Source: Osedax frankpressi (Eukaryota; Annelida; Polychaeta; Sabellida; Siboglinidae). Taken from it: a stretch of DNA of 64,000 nt. Under the pieces are notes generated by a model. The model made no database searches. It saw nothing but the letters and a program-made list of their open reading frames with translations, and had not been told where the DNA came from. The translations under genes were made by a program, and so were the position numbers. Below, piece after piece: positions 1-12,600 of the stretch (its first letter is position 1; every line of letters begins with the position of its first letter). Location: positions 5,612,585 through 5,676,584 of the forward strand of contig OZ038312.1 in assembly GCA_964035775.1 (NCBI GenBank), in the 5' to 3' direction.

Positions 1-111
1 GTCATTTTAAAATATTTAAACAATGATATAATATTATATAATCTAGATAAAAATAATGTTTTCTTTAAACAAATTATTATCCCGATATTAATATGTAATC
101 AAAAAACTAAC

Positions 112-3100
112 AAAGGTCATAAGGTCATTGAGCCTAGCGATGTCGTCAACTGAGAGGTCAGAGATCACGCAAGGTTCGCAATCTTCAATAATTAGCTTCT
201 CATAACTAGTTACAGCAACTCTTTCTAGTTCATTGAATAGCTTTCTAACCTTTTAGGGATAAATGTTATGTAATGTTATCTGGGTGTCTTACAATTGGTT
301 ATCTGTGATAAGTGGTGGTGAGTGGTGAAGGAGGTGATGGTGGTAAAGGTCAGGATGATAGTGGTGGTGGTGGTAGAGGTGGTGATAGTGGTGGTGGTGG
401 TAGATGTGGTGGTAATAGTAATGGTAGATATAGTGGTGGTGGCCGTGGTAGAGGTAGTGATAGTAGTGGTAAAGGTCAGTATGATAGTGGTCGAGAGTTA
501 GAGTTTGAGATGGTGGTGGTGGTGGTGGTGGTAGTGGTAGTGGTGGTGGTGGTGGTAGAGGTAGTGATGGTGGTGGTAAAGGTCAGGATGATAGTGGTGG
601 TAGAGTTAGAGATGGTGGTAGTGGTAATGGTAGAGATAGTGGTGGTGGTAGTGGTGAAGGAGGTGATGGTGGTAAAGGTCAGGATGATAGTGGTGGTGGA
701 GTTAGAGGTGGTGGTAGTGGTAATGATAGAGATAGTGGTGGTGGTAGTGGTGAAGGATGAGATGATGGTAAAGGTCAGGATGATAGTAGCGGTGGTGGTA
801 GAGGTAGTGATGGTAGTGGTAAAGGTCAGGATAATAGTGGTGGTAGAGTTAGAGTTAGATATGGTAGTGGTGGTGGTTGTGGTAGTGGTTAGCTTGCAGA
901 TGTAAAATGTCAAAAAATAAAAATAGACATAGATATAAACACATATAGACATGTATAAAGACAGACACAATTACAGACTTACATGCACAGGACTTGAAAC
1001 AGAGACAGACAAAAAGATAATATTCAAATTTTTGTCACCATTACAATTATATGTTATCCTAATTAGTATATTTATACATATACCTATATCTATATAATCT
1101 ATATCTCCTTATCTATATATATATATGTATCTATATCTATATATGGAGATAAAACTCTACAATAGAAGAGTCAAATCAATTGAAATCTACTTAAACAGGA
1201 AGTATACTGGACTTCATAACATAAACGTAAAAAGTACTGCTAATGATTTATTTTTAATCATTTGTATTCTATTTTGGTGTTTTCCATGTTTATGTATTAT
1301 TTGAATTTTTTTTTACTGAGTTTACTATTTTTATCATCTTTATAAATCATATCTGTAATATTATTTCCAGTTATAGAATTCACTCACATTACTTTGATGA
1401 ATTTATATAAATTGTATAAATTCTTGTATAAATTCAATAAATCAATAAATAGATAAATAATAATATACAGAAAGGATAACAGACATGAAGAAAAACAGAG
1501 ATACAGAAATAAGACATTATTCACATACAGAAACGAATAGAGAGACAGAGAAACAGACACACATACATAAATACAAACATATAATATACACATACGGATG
1601 CAAACAGTCATACCTACACACACACACACACACAACAACAAATACAGATATACACATACACAAACACACACATATACAGAGACAAACACACGGAGACATA
1701 CAGACAAACACACGTAGACATACAGACAAACACACACAAACACAACCTCAGACTTTTTCAAAGTGAATTCCTCGAAGCGAAGTTTCCTGATCTTGTATAA
1801 ATCTGAAATGTGTCCGGCGAGTTGGTGAAGATGATGTCGGGAGGGAGCAATCCGCTGACCTTGTACAGAGGTCGTGACCTCTACACTATACGGCTTTAAA
1901 TCTAGCTGATCGCAGAGAATCTGAAGTTGGCATTAATATTAATATCGATATCGATGTAATAATAATTATTAATAATTTCCAACCCAATTAAGAGTTACAC
2001 GGCATTTTTTCTTTTCAATGAATTTTTAATTATTGGTTAACCCGCCCAACTGCTTTTATTTTTACAAAGTGAGTAGGAAAGTGAGGGAGAAAAGTGAGTG
2101 GAAAAGTGAGTGAGAAAGTAAGAAAGTGATTGGAAAAGTGAGTAAGAAAGTAAGGAAGTGATTGGAAAAGTGAGTAAGAAAGTAAGAAAGTGATTGGAAA
2201 AGTGAGTAAGAAAGTAAGAAAGTGATTGGAAAAGTGAGTAAGAAAGTAAGAAAGTGATTGGAAAAGTGAGTAAGAAAGTAAGAAAGTGATTGGAAAAGTG
2301 AGTAAGAAAGTAAGAAAGTGATTGGAAAAGTGAGTAAGAAAGTAAGAAAGTGATTGGAAAAGTGAGTAAGAAAGTAAGAAAGTGATTGGAAAAGTGAGTG
2401 AGAAAGTAAGAAAGTGATTGGAAAAGTGAGTAAGAAAAGTGAGACAGAGAAAATATTAATCAGGTCACCTTTTCTTCTCGCAGTAAAATTTCCTGTTTCT
2501 CAAATCTTTGGTTCTTTAATAAAATCAATCGATTATATTGTTTCATTAGTTGGACTTCGATTTCGAAGAGCGGACTGGAGTTATCGAGAGGCTAAAAGGA
2601 GTTAGGGGAAATCTAGGGGAAAGCTAGGGGTATGGAAGTTCAGGGATTGTATTCAATTTAGTAGATTTAGGGAGTTTAAGGGTGATTATGAAGGATATGG
2701 TAGGCTAGATTCTAGAAGGTTAGTGGTGTTTAGAGATTAAAGATTATTGAGGAATTTATGGGGTTATAAGTTCTTGTGAGGTAGGAAAGGGTTATATTAC
2801 AAAAGATTGAATGGTTAATGGGGGTTTAGGTTTGGGTTTACAGGGCTGTGTATTTAGAGGAGAACACCGATTAATGGGTTAAAAGGAAATTATGGAGTTA
2901 GGAAGTCATTTTAGAACTTGTGGTGGTAAAGTGTGAGAGTTGAATATGGTGATTGGTAGGGGTGTAAAGGGTGGACTAGGGACCTACTCCCCCTAATCTA
3001 GGGGGTGGTGTGAAAGTTAGCAATAGGTATCAATTGTTTAATAATTATTATATTATTATTGTTGTATTAATTCATTATTTAAGTAAATTAATATTACTAA

Positions 3101-5141
3101 TTTATTTGTAATTTTGACTACCATTTATTTAAATACTAACCATTTCATCTACATCAGACAATTCTTCTATAAGTTTCATTATTTTCATCTATAAAATTTC
3201 ATTAATACATATATATATGTATAAGAAACCTATAGGATTCTTAAATAATCACTGATAATAAAAGAAGTTTCTGATTTTGTGTAGTTTATAATGAACTAGA
3301 GAATATTATAGATCTCATTTATTTCAATTAAAATAATACATATTTTTATATTTCAATATTTTTTATTAGATCATTTTCACATGGATATATTATATAAGAG
3401 CTTTAGTAAAAAAGAGTAAAAGGTATTGTTATGTCATAACTATTTTGATAATAAATAATATTATATGCTAATATAATATGTTCTTTATATAAACAAATAT
3501 AATGTACATATAATAAATAAACTAATTATATTTGTTAATAATATATATATTATTATACATATATTACATTCTAGTGATTTAAATTTATATAAATCCTAGA
3601 AATTATATCACATTTAGCTAATTAACAAAATATTAATATTCATATAAAAATGATCACAAATATTGATCAAGTGTACTATATATATATTAAATACATTATA
3701 ATTATATATATTGCCAAAGGATATTTCTTAAATACCACCACAATAAATATTTCTAATAACATAAATTAAACAAAACAAAAAATGAACAAATAATTAAATA
3801 ATAAATAAAATATACTTTCAAGGCATAATTATTATAGTTAAGTATATTTCACTGTCACAAAATTAATGAAATTTGAATACAAATTAATACTTGACAACAA
3901 AATACATGTGGATAATTGATATTTATAGAAATTGATTATTCTAATGCTTATATTCTAATAAAAATGAGATGTAAATACTAACAAATTACTATTAGATATA
4001 CAGATAAGACTCATGTTAAAATATACATATACATTAAAAAATTATTTAACATACAATTAATAATAATTTAGAATACATAAAAAAAACTGTTTATTACAAT
4101 GTATATTATTGCATTTATAAATATATTTATATTAATATAGTTTATATATAAATTAAATATACTGTTTTATCCTATAATTCATAGAGACTATATATTTATA
4201 ACAATATATTTATAATATACTTCAATAAACAATTTTTTATATTAAAATTAGTAAAATTGGTAATAAAATGATGTAACCATCAAGATCAAAGGTTTTAATA
4301 ATTAATCATTTATAATCAATAGGTTTGTGAATTAAAATTAATTAATAATTAAAATATAGTTAAATGTATATAAACTATCATAATAAAGTATAAAATAATG
4401 TAAATAATAGAATTATATGTATACTATATGATAGTTACGTATAATTAAAATTAAGCTAATAAAAACATTCAATACAATAAATAATATATAGTATATTTAA
4501 TAACATGTGACACATACTGTATGGCATACAGTACGGATTCATAATAAATATTTAATGAATATCTGATTCAGATGCAGAAGTATAAATATATAATTAAAGT
4601 TTTTGTACGAAAAACATATATTTTTAATAATAGAATTAATAATATTAATTTAATATTATAATTGATATATAAATACGAGTATTTTACTGGTATGAGAAGG
4701 AACTCTATTAAATGTATATAATACAATATATATTATCTATATAAAATAAAGTATAATAAATTAGTCATAAAAAGAAAAACTATAATTTAATATTAACTAT
4801 ATTTTATAAAAGGTATATTAAACTATGGCATAATTACTACAAAAATGTACAAATAACCTATATCAAAACTATATAAATATATATTGTATATATAAGTATC
4901 GTATACAATAAGTTCAAATATTGTTGATAATATTCAATGTAAATCAAATGTTTATAATAATTAAACAATATACAAATAACTGTATTACTATATATAGTAA
5001 TACATGTATTATGACGAGTACCACGTACAGTGTACGTCGTACAGTGTACGTACATTGTCTATTCTAGGCGATATTATATATACGTATATATATGCTTATA
5101 TCATATTCCAGACATGAAAGCGTGTATAATGTAGATAAGTA

Positions 5142-5202
<61 letters not shown>

Positions 5203-6468
5203 TAACTAAAACATAATATACAAATATACATTAAATGTCTAAGTTATATATATATATATATAAACTAATTAGATAATAATATTATTTATTATTATATATA
5301 GTTGTATATAGTTGTATATAGCTTTGCATGGCTTTATATGTCTTTATATGGCGTTATATGCTAATATAGCTTTACATAGCATTCAATTATTATATTGGTA
5401 ATTACAACAAGTGCTTGTAAATATGTGTAGGGATTACGTAATACATTCTTTTCTTGACGATTACGAGGGAGGAATGAGGGCGGTGGATGAGGGTGGAGGA
5501 CTGTGGAGTAGGTCAGGGGCTCGCTGGAGGGATAGAGGGTCGGAATCAGTACCCCGAAATCTATAAGATGGCTATTTTCATAATCTATATAAATAATATT
5601 GTATCTCCTCAAATGAGTTCAAACTGGACAGTGGGTTTTAGAAACGTTTCCAGGAACCGATAAATATAAATCTACCATAGAACTAATGATGCTTGCGTTT
5701 AGGTTTAGATTTGGGTTTAAGATTAATTTTATTATTAGTGACTTACGTAAACTATTGATTAGTTTTGTTGTTAATCCACTATACATATAGACAATTAACT
5801 TAAAAAACCTACTTATAAAGAATAGATAAAGAATAGATAAAGAATAGATAAAGAATAGATAAAGAATAGATAAAGAATATATAAAGAATAGATAAAGAAT
5901 AGATAAAGAATAGATAAAGAATAGATAAAGAATAGATAAAGAATAGATAAAGAATAGATAAAGAATAGATAAAGAATAGATAAAGAATAGATAAAGAATA
6001 GATAAAGAATAGTTAAAGAATAGATAAAGAATAGATAAATAGATAAAGAATAGATAAAGAATAGATAAAGAATAGATAAAGAATAGATAAAGAATAGATA
6101 AAGAATAGATAAAGAATAGATAAGAGATAGATAGGATTCATAAAATAGAGAAGTCAGTGTAAATCAATAAAAAGGTTCTATAGCTAACCTTGCTTTTCTC
6201 TATAGACTTCTGGATATTTCTAAGTAGATTTTCCTCTTGAATTATCATCTTCTTCATAGCTCCGTCTATAAAGGTCAGAGCTTCGCTGCAGCGCATCTAA
6301 TCCAGGGGTTAAAAGTCATATTCCACTTTTTGTCAGTTAAGTCTGATTCTAGTATTTATTATCAACTCGTTATGATATTTAACCTGTCGCATCTCATCGG
6401 AAAGGCCTATTGTCTCCCATACTTTACATATATATTCAATACGAGGCTTCATAGCGGACGCGATTTTT
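112..6468 (-). CDS. PRC1: PRC1/Ase1/MAP65-type microtubule-bundling protein, internal part (gene continues beyond left edge)
   Basis: Minus-strand exons read in order at 6468-6384, 6296-6189, 2591-2469, 1920-1747 and 249-112, all with AG/GT borders. The last four are whole codons in phase 0. Peptide pieces: exon 1 has KVWETIGLSDEMRQ (PRC1: REIWELIGIPEDQR); exon 2 has MIIQEENLLRNIQKSI (PRC1: MIAEEESLKERLIKSI); exon 3 is a charged coiled-coil piece, FEIEVQLMKQYNRL; exon 4 has ILCDQLDLKPYSVEV then KLRFEEF (PRC1: EILCMPHYDID, then SRREEF); exon 5 has DCEPCVISDLSVDDIARL. The order matches the N-terminal coiled-coil half of PRC1, which crosslinks antiparallel microtubules at the spindle midzone. 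About 20 family residues expected between exons 2 and 3 are missing, so one exon in 2592-6188 is unplaced. The start codon is also unplaced: exon 1 needs two bases from an upstream exon. The microtubule-binding C-terminus lies left of the window. Alternative: another MAP65-like coiled-coil protein. Confidence 0.62.
250..1746. repeat. Intron of the PRC1-like gene with GGT/GAT-rich array and CA-rich tract
   Basis: The intron between two PRC1-like exons. From about 312 to 895 it is a compound trinucleotide-like array (ggt, gat, agt) with recurring ggtaaaggtcaggatgatag blocks. From about 1615 to 1740 it is CA-rich. The glycine/valine or threonine frames that open here have no coding character. 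The remainder is AT-rich, with no gene seen. Confidence 0.85.
1921..2468. repeat. 32-bp tandem repeat in a PRC1-like intron
   Basis: About ten copies of a 32-bp purine-rich unit (core gtgattggaaaagtgagtaa) occupy about 2070-2435. On the gene's strand the array starts roughly 30 bp after the donor that follows the exon ending at 2469. Copies are nearly identical, suggesting recent expansion. Confidence 0.9.
2592..5819. other. Long AT-rich intron sequence, no gene seen
   Basis: Intron of the PRC1-like gene. It is mostly A/T with short AT microsatellites, including (AT)n at about 5143-5198. There is a degenerate 'gctttatatggc'-like repeat at about 5285-5385 and a GT-poor, G-rich patch at 5450-5560. 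The last may hide the unplaced exon, but no reading with the right phase was found. At 5018-5055 there are palindromic acagtgtacgt motifs. Confidence 0.6.
5820..6127. repeat. 11-bp tandem repeat
   Basis: About 27 nearly perfect copies of aaagaatagat in the intron just downstream (minus sense) of the PRC1-like exon ending at 6189. One unit is shortened near 6035. Confidence 0.95.
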
Positions 6469-6539
6469 CTGCACAAATTGAAAGTAATCCTGTAAATGAT
6501 TTTAACAAAATGTTTACAATAAATGTATAATAATTACAT

Positions 6540-7712
6540 AATACATATTTATATATATATTTATATACGTATTTATATACGTATTTATATACGTATTTAT
6601 ATATACATTTATATATATATTTATATACGTATTTATATACATATTTATATACATATTTATATACATATTTATATATATATTTATATATATATTTATATAT
6701 ATATTTATATACATATTTATATACATATTTATATATACATTTATATTTATATATATATATATTTATATATATATTTATACATATATATTTATATATATAT
6801 TTATATATATATTTATATACATATTTATATACATATTTATATATATATATTTATATATATATTTATATATATATTTATATATATATTTATATACATATTT
6901 ATATACATATTTATATATATACATATTTATATATATATTTATATACATATTTATATACATATTTATACATATATATTTATATATATATTTATATATATAT
7001 TTATATCCGTATTTATATACATATTTATATACATATTTATATACATATTTATATACATATTTATATATATATTTATATATATATTTATATATATATTTAT
7101 ATACATATTTATATATATATTTATATATATATTTATATATACATTTATATTTATATATATATATTTATATATATATTTATACATATATATTTATATATAT
7201 ATTTATATATATATTTATATACATATTTATATATATATATTTATATATATATTTATATATATATTTATATATATATTTATATACATATTTATATACATAT
7301 TTATACATATATATTTATATATATATTTATATATATATTTATATACGTATTTATATACATATTTATATACATATTTATATACATATTTATATACATATTT
7401 ATATATATATTTATATATATATTTATATATATATTTATATACATATTTATATATATATTTATATATATATTTATATATATATATTTATACATATATATTT
7501 ATATATATATTTATATATATATTTATATACATATTTATATATATATTTATATATATATTTATACATATATATTTATATATATATATTTATATATATATTT
7601 ATATACATATTTATATACATATTTAAATATATATTTATATATATATTTATATACATATTTATATATATATTTATATACATATTTATATATATATTTATAT
7701 ATATATTTTTAA
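6540..7712. repeat. 12-bp AT-rich minisatellite, about 1.2 kb
   Basis: Close to a hundred copies of a 12-bp unit alternating between tttatatatata and tttatatacata, with a few tttatatacgta. It directly abuts the 5' side of the first recognised PRC1-like exon. The 12-bp period keeps reading frames open, so the Ile/Tyr open frames here are artefacts. Confidence 0.95.
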
Positions 7713-7797
7713 CATTATAATAGATTTATAATAAGATGATTTTCCCTGTGAATTCGCTACATGTATGCCATATATACTACGATGGAAGTACTTATAT

Positions 7798-7845
7798 ATA
7801 TGTGCGTATGTGCGTGTATGTGTGTGTGTATGTGTGTGTGTGTCG

Positions 7846-7908
<63 letters not shown>

Positions 7909-8033
7909 TGTATGTGTATGTATGTGTGCGTGTGTATGTGTATGCGTGTGTGTGTGTGCGTGTATGTGTATGTATGTGTGCGTGTGTATGTGTATGCGTG
8001 TGTGTGTGTGTATGTGTGTGTCGGTGTGTATGC

Positions 8034-8065
<32 letters not shown>

Positions 8066-8087
8066 CTGTGTGTGTGTGTGGGTTTAG
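7798..8087. repeat. GT/TG microsatellite
   Basis: About 290 bp of (GT)n interrupted by ta, cg and gg dinucleotides, with internal duplicated blocks such as gcgtgtatgtgtatgtatgt. Intergenic. The Cys/Val open frames are artefacts. Confidence 0.95.
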
Positions 8088-8959
8088 CATACACTATAGT
8101 ATGAAGTAATATCATTTGGTGTATATAGTTTGATATGCGATCTAGTCGTTTTCCATACTTGGGGAATTATCGTTGAAAATCACCCTAAAACTAATACAAT
8201 GTGTTAACTATTAGATAATATGATTTATATATGATATATTTATCGTATACTACAACATGAATAGTAATAGCAGACTCTATCTAACAATCATACTTTTAGT
8301 GTATCAAGTATTTCATAGAATTAATATTCACGTAAATAAAAGTAATTAGTAACTACACATCAATAAAAAAACTACAAATATATATTTAGTTTCCTTTATA
8401 TATATATTTATATATTAATTAAAATTATTAATTAAAAGCATAAAAAGCAAACAAATATATTTAGTAATTTTTAGCGTGGCTAATTTTTAAGATTGATCAC
8501 TGTGTCGTATTACATACGTTATATATAAAGCATATATTATTTAAATATTATAATAGATTAAAGATAATTTATTTAATTATTCGCATATAGGGAAGCTAAC
8601 TCGGAATATCAGGCTATATACTCATTGATATTTAGTCATAGTATACTATAATCCTATATAAATCATATAAATATAATATTATATTAATAGAAAAACATAT
8701 AATAATTATAAAGTTATTTTCCTTAATTTTTTAATTTTAGAAATGCACGAGGAAATTAATCCGTGTGTAAAAGTACCTATAAATATTATATTTGTATAGA
8801 TTAATATTATAGTTGATGAAGTTCAAATTAACTGTATTAATATTTGTTCATTGATAGTTTACATAATATTACTATTATAATAATAATTATAGATAAAATA
8901 CATAATATACTGTACAGTGTACATCTACAGTATATTAGTTACTATATTAATTTCATAAA

Positions 8960-9020
<61 letters not shown>

Positions 9021-10796
9021 ATATGTATATATATATGCATATATATATATATGCATATACAAATACATATAAATGTCTTTAAAACTAACATAGACATGAT
9101 ATAACATCAATTAGTAAACTATTATATCGAATATAAAATTGTAATTATTCAATTTAAAAAATGTTAATATCAGGTTAACTAGATGATTGGTTAATAAGAT
9201 AATATAAATAATGGCCACTAGGTGTCAATACTAATTCGCGATACTGGTTATGTTCGTGTGTAATTTTGCACGTTATGTATTTTGGCACACTTCCTGTTAT
9301 ATTATCCATTTTTATTGTAAATTATTACAAATTATTGTAAATTATATATAAAATTACATTATTATAAAATATTTTGTTATATTAACCCAACGATTAAATA
9401 TTAATGTTATTAAACATTATTTATTATATTTTTTTAATCAAAGTTAAATTTTATATCTTTTATGCAAAAGAGATTGTTGGTAGCGTAGCTAATTTAATTT
9501 CAAATTATTACATGTTTACAACTTTTTCATTGATAATAATGTATTATATATGTTCATATATTTTTCAAGTTGAATTCATTATTATTAGCTTCAAATGAAT
9601 TAATGCTTACATTTAAATGATCAATATTTAAGTTATAATTTACTAAATCAAAATCTATTATTTGAAAATTACTAAATAATAAATTATCGATATCTAATGA
9701 TAAATTATTTATTAAAACAGAAGTAATTACAATTTTAGTGTAATTTTTATTTTATCCATTCAAATTGTGATAGTTTCTAAATTGCACAGCATATATGCTG
9801 TATACAGTAAAGCATATACTCGATAAAAATAATATTAATATTTCAATATATATTAATAATATTAATAATATTTTAATAATATTCTTAAAATAAGTTAAAT
9901 AATTTAAAATTAGACATAATGTTACATATAATATATTATTATATATACATTAATATATATTCTTTATATCATAATTATTTTCATATGCTTGGTATTACTT
10001 CTATATCCTATATATAAAAGTTATTTTAGACATATAGGAGTTATAATATATAAAACATTATAATTAATGATATGCATAAGAATATATCTGGATAAATGTT
10101 CATTCTGAAGCAAGACATTCAGTAAAGAAAGTAATGATATTATATAAAATAATATGTAAATATACAAAATAAAATATATTTAATTATATAAATAATTGAT
10201 CATGTAGGAAAAATGCTTTATTTCATATATTTTCCTGCATTAGTATATTAGGAAAACTAAATTAAATATATTGTTGGAAAAGAATGCAAACTGACATGAA
10301 AAATGTTATTTGTCATTTTAAAACTTTGATTATTTAATTATTAATATATATATAACAATATATTGTTAATAAATTAACAATTTTGATTAAATAATTTTAT
10401 TAAAAGTATAAATATTTATTATCAATTATTTGCTCAAATGTTGAGAGCGTTTTGAATAATATACCAACAAACTTCGACATATTTAAATTTGTTAATAATC
10501 ATTTCTAAACTAACCTTGTTAATATAAGAAACAGATGATTTTAATATATTGTATAATATTATATAATATTTTCATTGTAATAATATACATGAACATATTA
10601 TTTATAACTACTCTATTATATGCATTTAGCCAACATGAATTAATAATTATCTATTTAAATTAATATTAATTATTTTATAATGAATATGTATTATTTTTAA
10701 ATAAGTGAAATTGTTACGAATATTGATACAAAGAATTTGGATACTAAAAAGTATGGTATTAAGGTCAGAATAGTTGTCACACACAGACAAATATAT

Positions 10797-10832
<36 letters not shown>

Positions 10833-11457
10833 ATATTTATATATATATATATATTTATGGAAATCAGGTCGATTATGAAATTGCAAATTTAATTTAATTT
10901 TATTTCATCTTTTAATGATATGTGATATATGTTTACCCAGAATAAGATTAAACATATTAAAATAGTTTGAATATTATATAATTAAAATATTTTATTAAAT
11001 TGATCTATACATGAATACATTTATACAAATATTAATACAAATATCCGGCTGATTTGAATTGCACTATTAAATTGAAAAATAACAATTGTGTTTTAGGCAT
11101 AGTTATGTAACTCATTTTTATATTAAATAATTGAATTATTTGAGAAGGAAATTTTCAAAATATTTTTAGTTTTGATTCCCATGTAGGGATTAACTTCAAT
11201 CATATATGTGTATGTAATGTACTATGAATATTGTAAATCATATTTTTCTAATATATTCTATCAATAAGATTACTTTGTATTTTCATTTTTTTTAATACTA
11301 TCTTCTTTCCGATACAATTAGTAACAATATTTTTATATTAACACTACATTAATGGATGAGTCCCATTTGGTATTAATGTATGTTGATGCTAAGTTTACTT
11401 GTATATTAATTATTGAAAGTTTATCTTCAAAAAAAGCAGCGCAATTTCATTTATTTG

Positions 11458-11496
<39 letters not shown>

Positions 11497-12050
11497 TTAG
11501 TATTTTCTATAGTTTATTTAGATAAATTATTATATTATTATATTAATTATTATATTATTATATATTATTATATTAATAAGTAATATAAACTATTGTTTAA
11601 ATAACTAGAATTTATCAACACAATATAAAAATATTTCATGAAACATACTATTTACAACGAAATCAATACAATTACGGAGTTTATGTGTGTAAGATTATTA
11701 GAATTATTTATATATTATAATATTAAATAATATCTTAGTTTACTCTAATATGTAATATACTCATTTTGAAATTATAATATTCTTTCAAATAAAACACATT
11801 TTAAAATTTTACTTTGATCTTAGATGTTTTCAACAGAAAACATATAAAGTAATGAACCAACATCTTATTCAGCATAATGACGACATGAGAAAATACATTT
11901 AATAAATTAACTTTCTAAAATTAAATCATTCTTTATAGATTATGAATTATATTGAAATATAAATAAATTGTATGCTATTTAAAGTCATACTCGATATTTA
12001 ATACCATCAATTTAGTAACCCAATCAATCAACTTATTTTACATTCTATAG
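8088..12050. other. AT-rich intergenic DNA, no gene seen
   Basis: Roughly 4 kb of A/T-dominated sequence with AT microsatellites at about 8965-9008, 10798-10860 and 11462-11492. Short open frames are sparse and have no coding texture or paired splice sites. A less AT-rich patch at 9200-9300 did not give a convincing exon. Confidence 0.6.
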
Positions 12051-12082
<32 letters not shown>

Positions 12083-12088
<6 letters not shown>

Positions 12089-12113
12089 CTAACATGTAAC
12101 AGTAACTAAAGTA

Positions 12114-12187
<74 letters not shown>

Positions 12188-12216
12188 CTTTAGTTACTGT
12201 TACATGTTAGAATTAT
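12083..12216. repeat. Perfect 36-bp inverted repeat around an AT microsatellite
   Basis: Positions 12083-12118 (core aacatgtaacagtaactaaa) and 12181-12216 are exact reverse complements. They are separated by about 62 bp of self-complementary (TA)n, so the whole stretch can fold into one hairpin. Further (AT)n precedes it at 12057-12082. It could be a small palindromic insertion or an AT repeat duplicated in inverse orientation. Confidence 0.85.
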
Positions 12217-12600
12217 ATAACATTTATTGTTAAACATACATCCAATAGTATACGTCAAATTACCAATGTAATCTTTGGTGTACGACATATACTGAATAAA
12301 CTTATAATTCAAAATATCCATAATCCATAATCCTATATATATTACGCGCGAATTAGGTTAATCATTGTATGTTTGTGTATAATTTTCTAAAAATTATAAT
12401 ATTAAGTCCCATAGTTTTATAAATTAACATATAAGTATATTTATCAGTGTATATTACAAATATTTATATAAATATATATTATAAGCTGTTAAATATATTT
12501 TTTTATTATTTATAATATAAAACCTTTTTTTTTCTATATGAAATACCATAATCGCTAGTTTTGATCCCTATAAATATAATACTCAAATTTTAAATATAAT

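Noticed and set aside
1758-1880. Alternative minus-strand reading ending ARNSL-stop (RSRPLYKVSG...)
   Set aside because: A different frame over the same DNA gives a phase-consistent exon (1747-1920) that matches PRC1 (ILCDQLDLKPY), so the first reading was a shadow.
5361-5612. Minus-strand 83-codon frame as the missing PRC1-like exon
   Set aside because: No acceptor/donor pair gives phase 0 on both sides, and the peptide (Pro/Ser-rich) does not match the coiled-coil segment expected there.
6523-7626. Long Ile/Tyr-rich open frame (367 codons) over the AT minisatellite
   Set aside because: The 12-bp repeat unit keeps the frame open. There is no unique sequence, and similar frames exist on the opposite strand.
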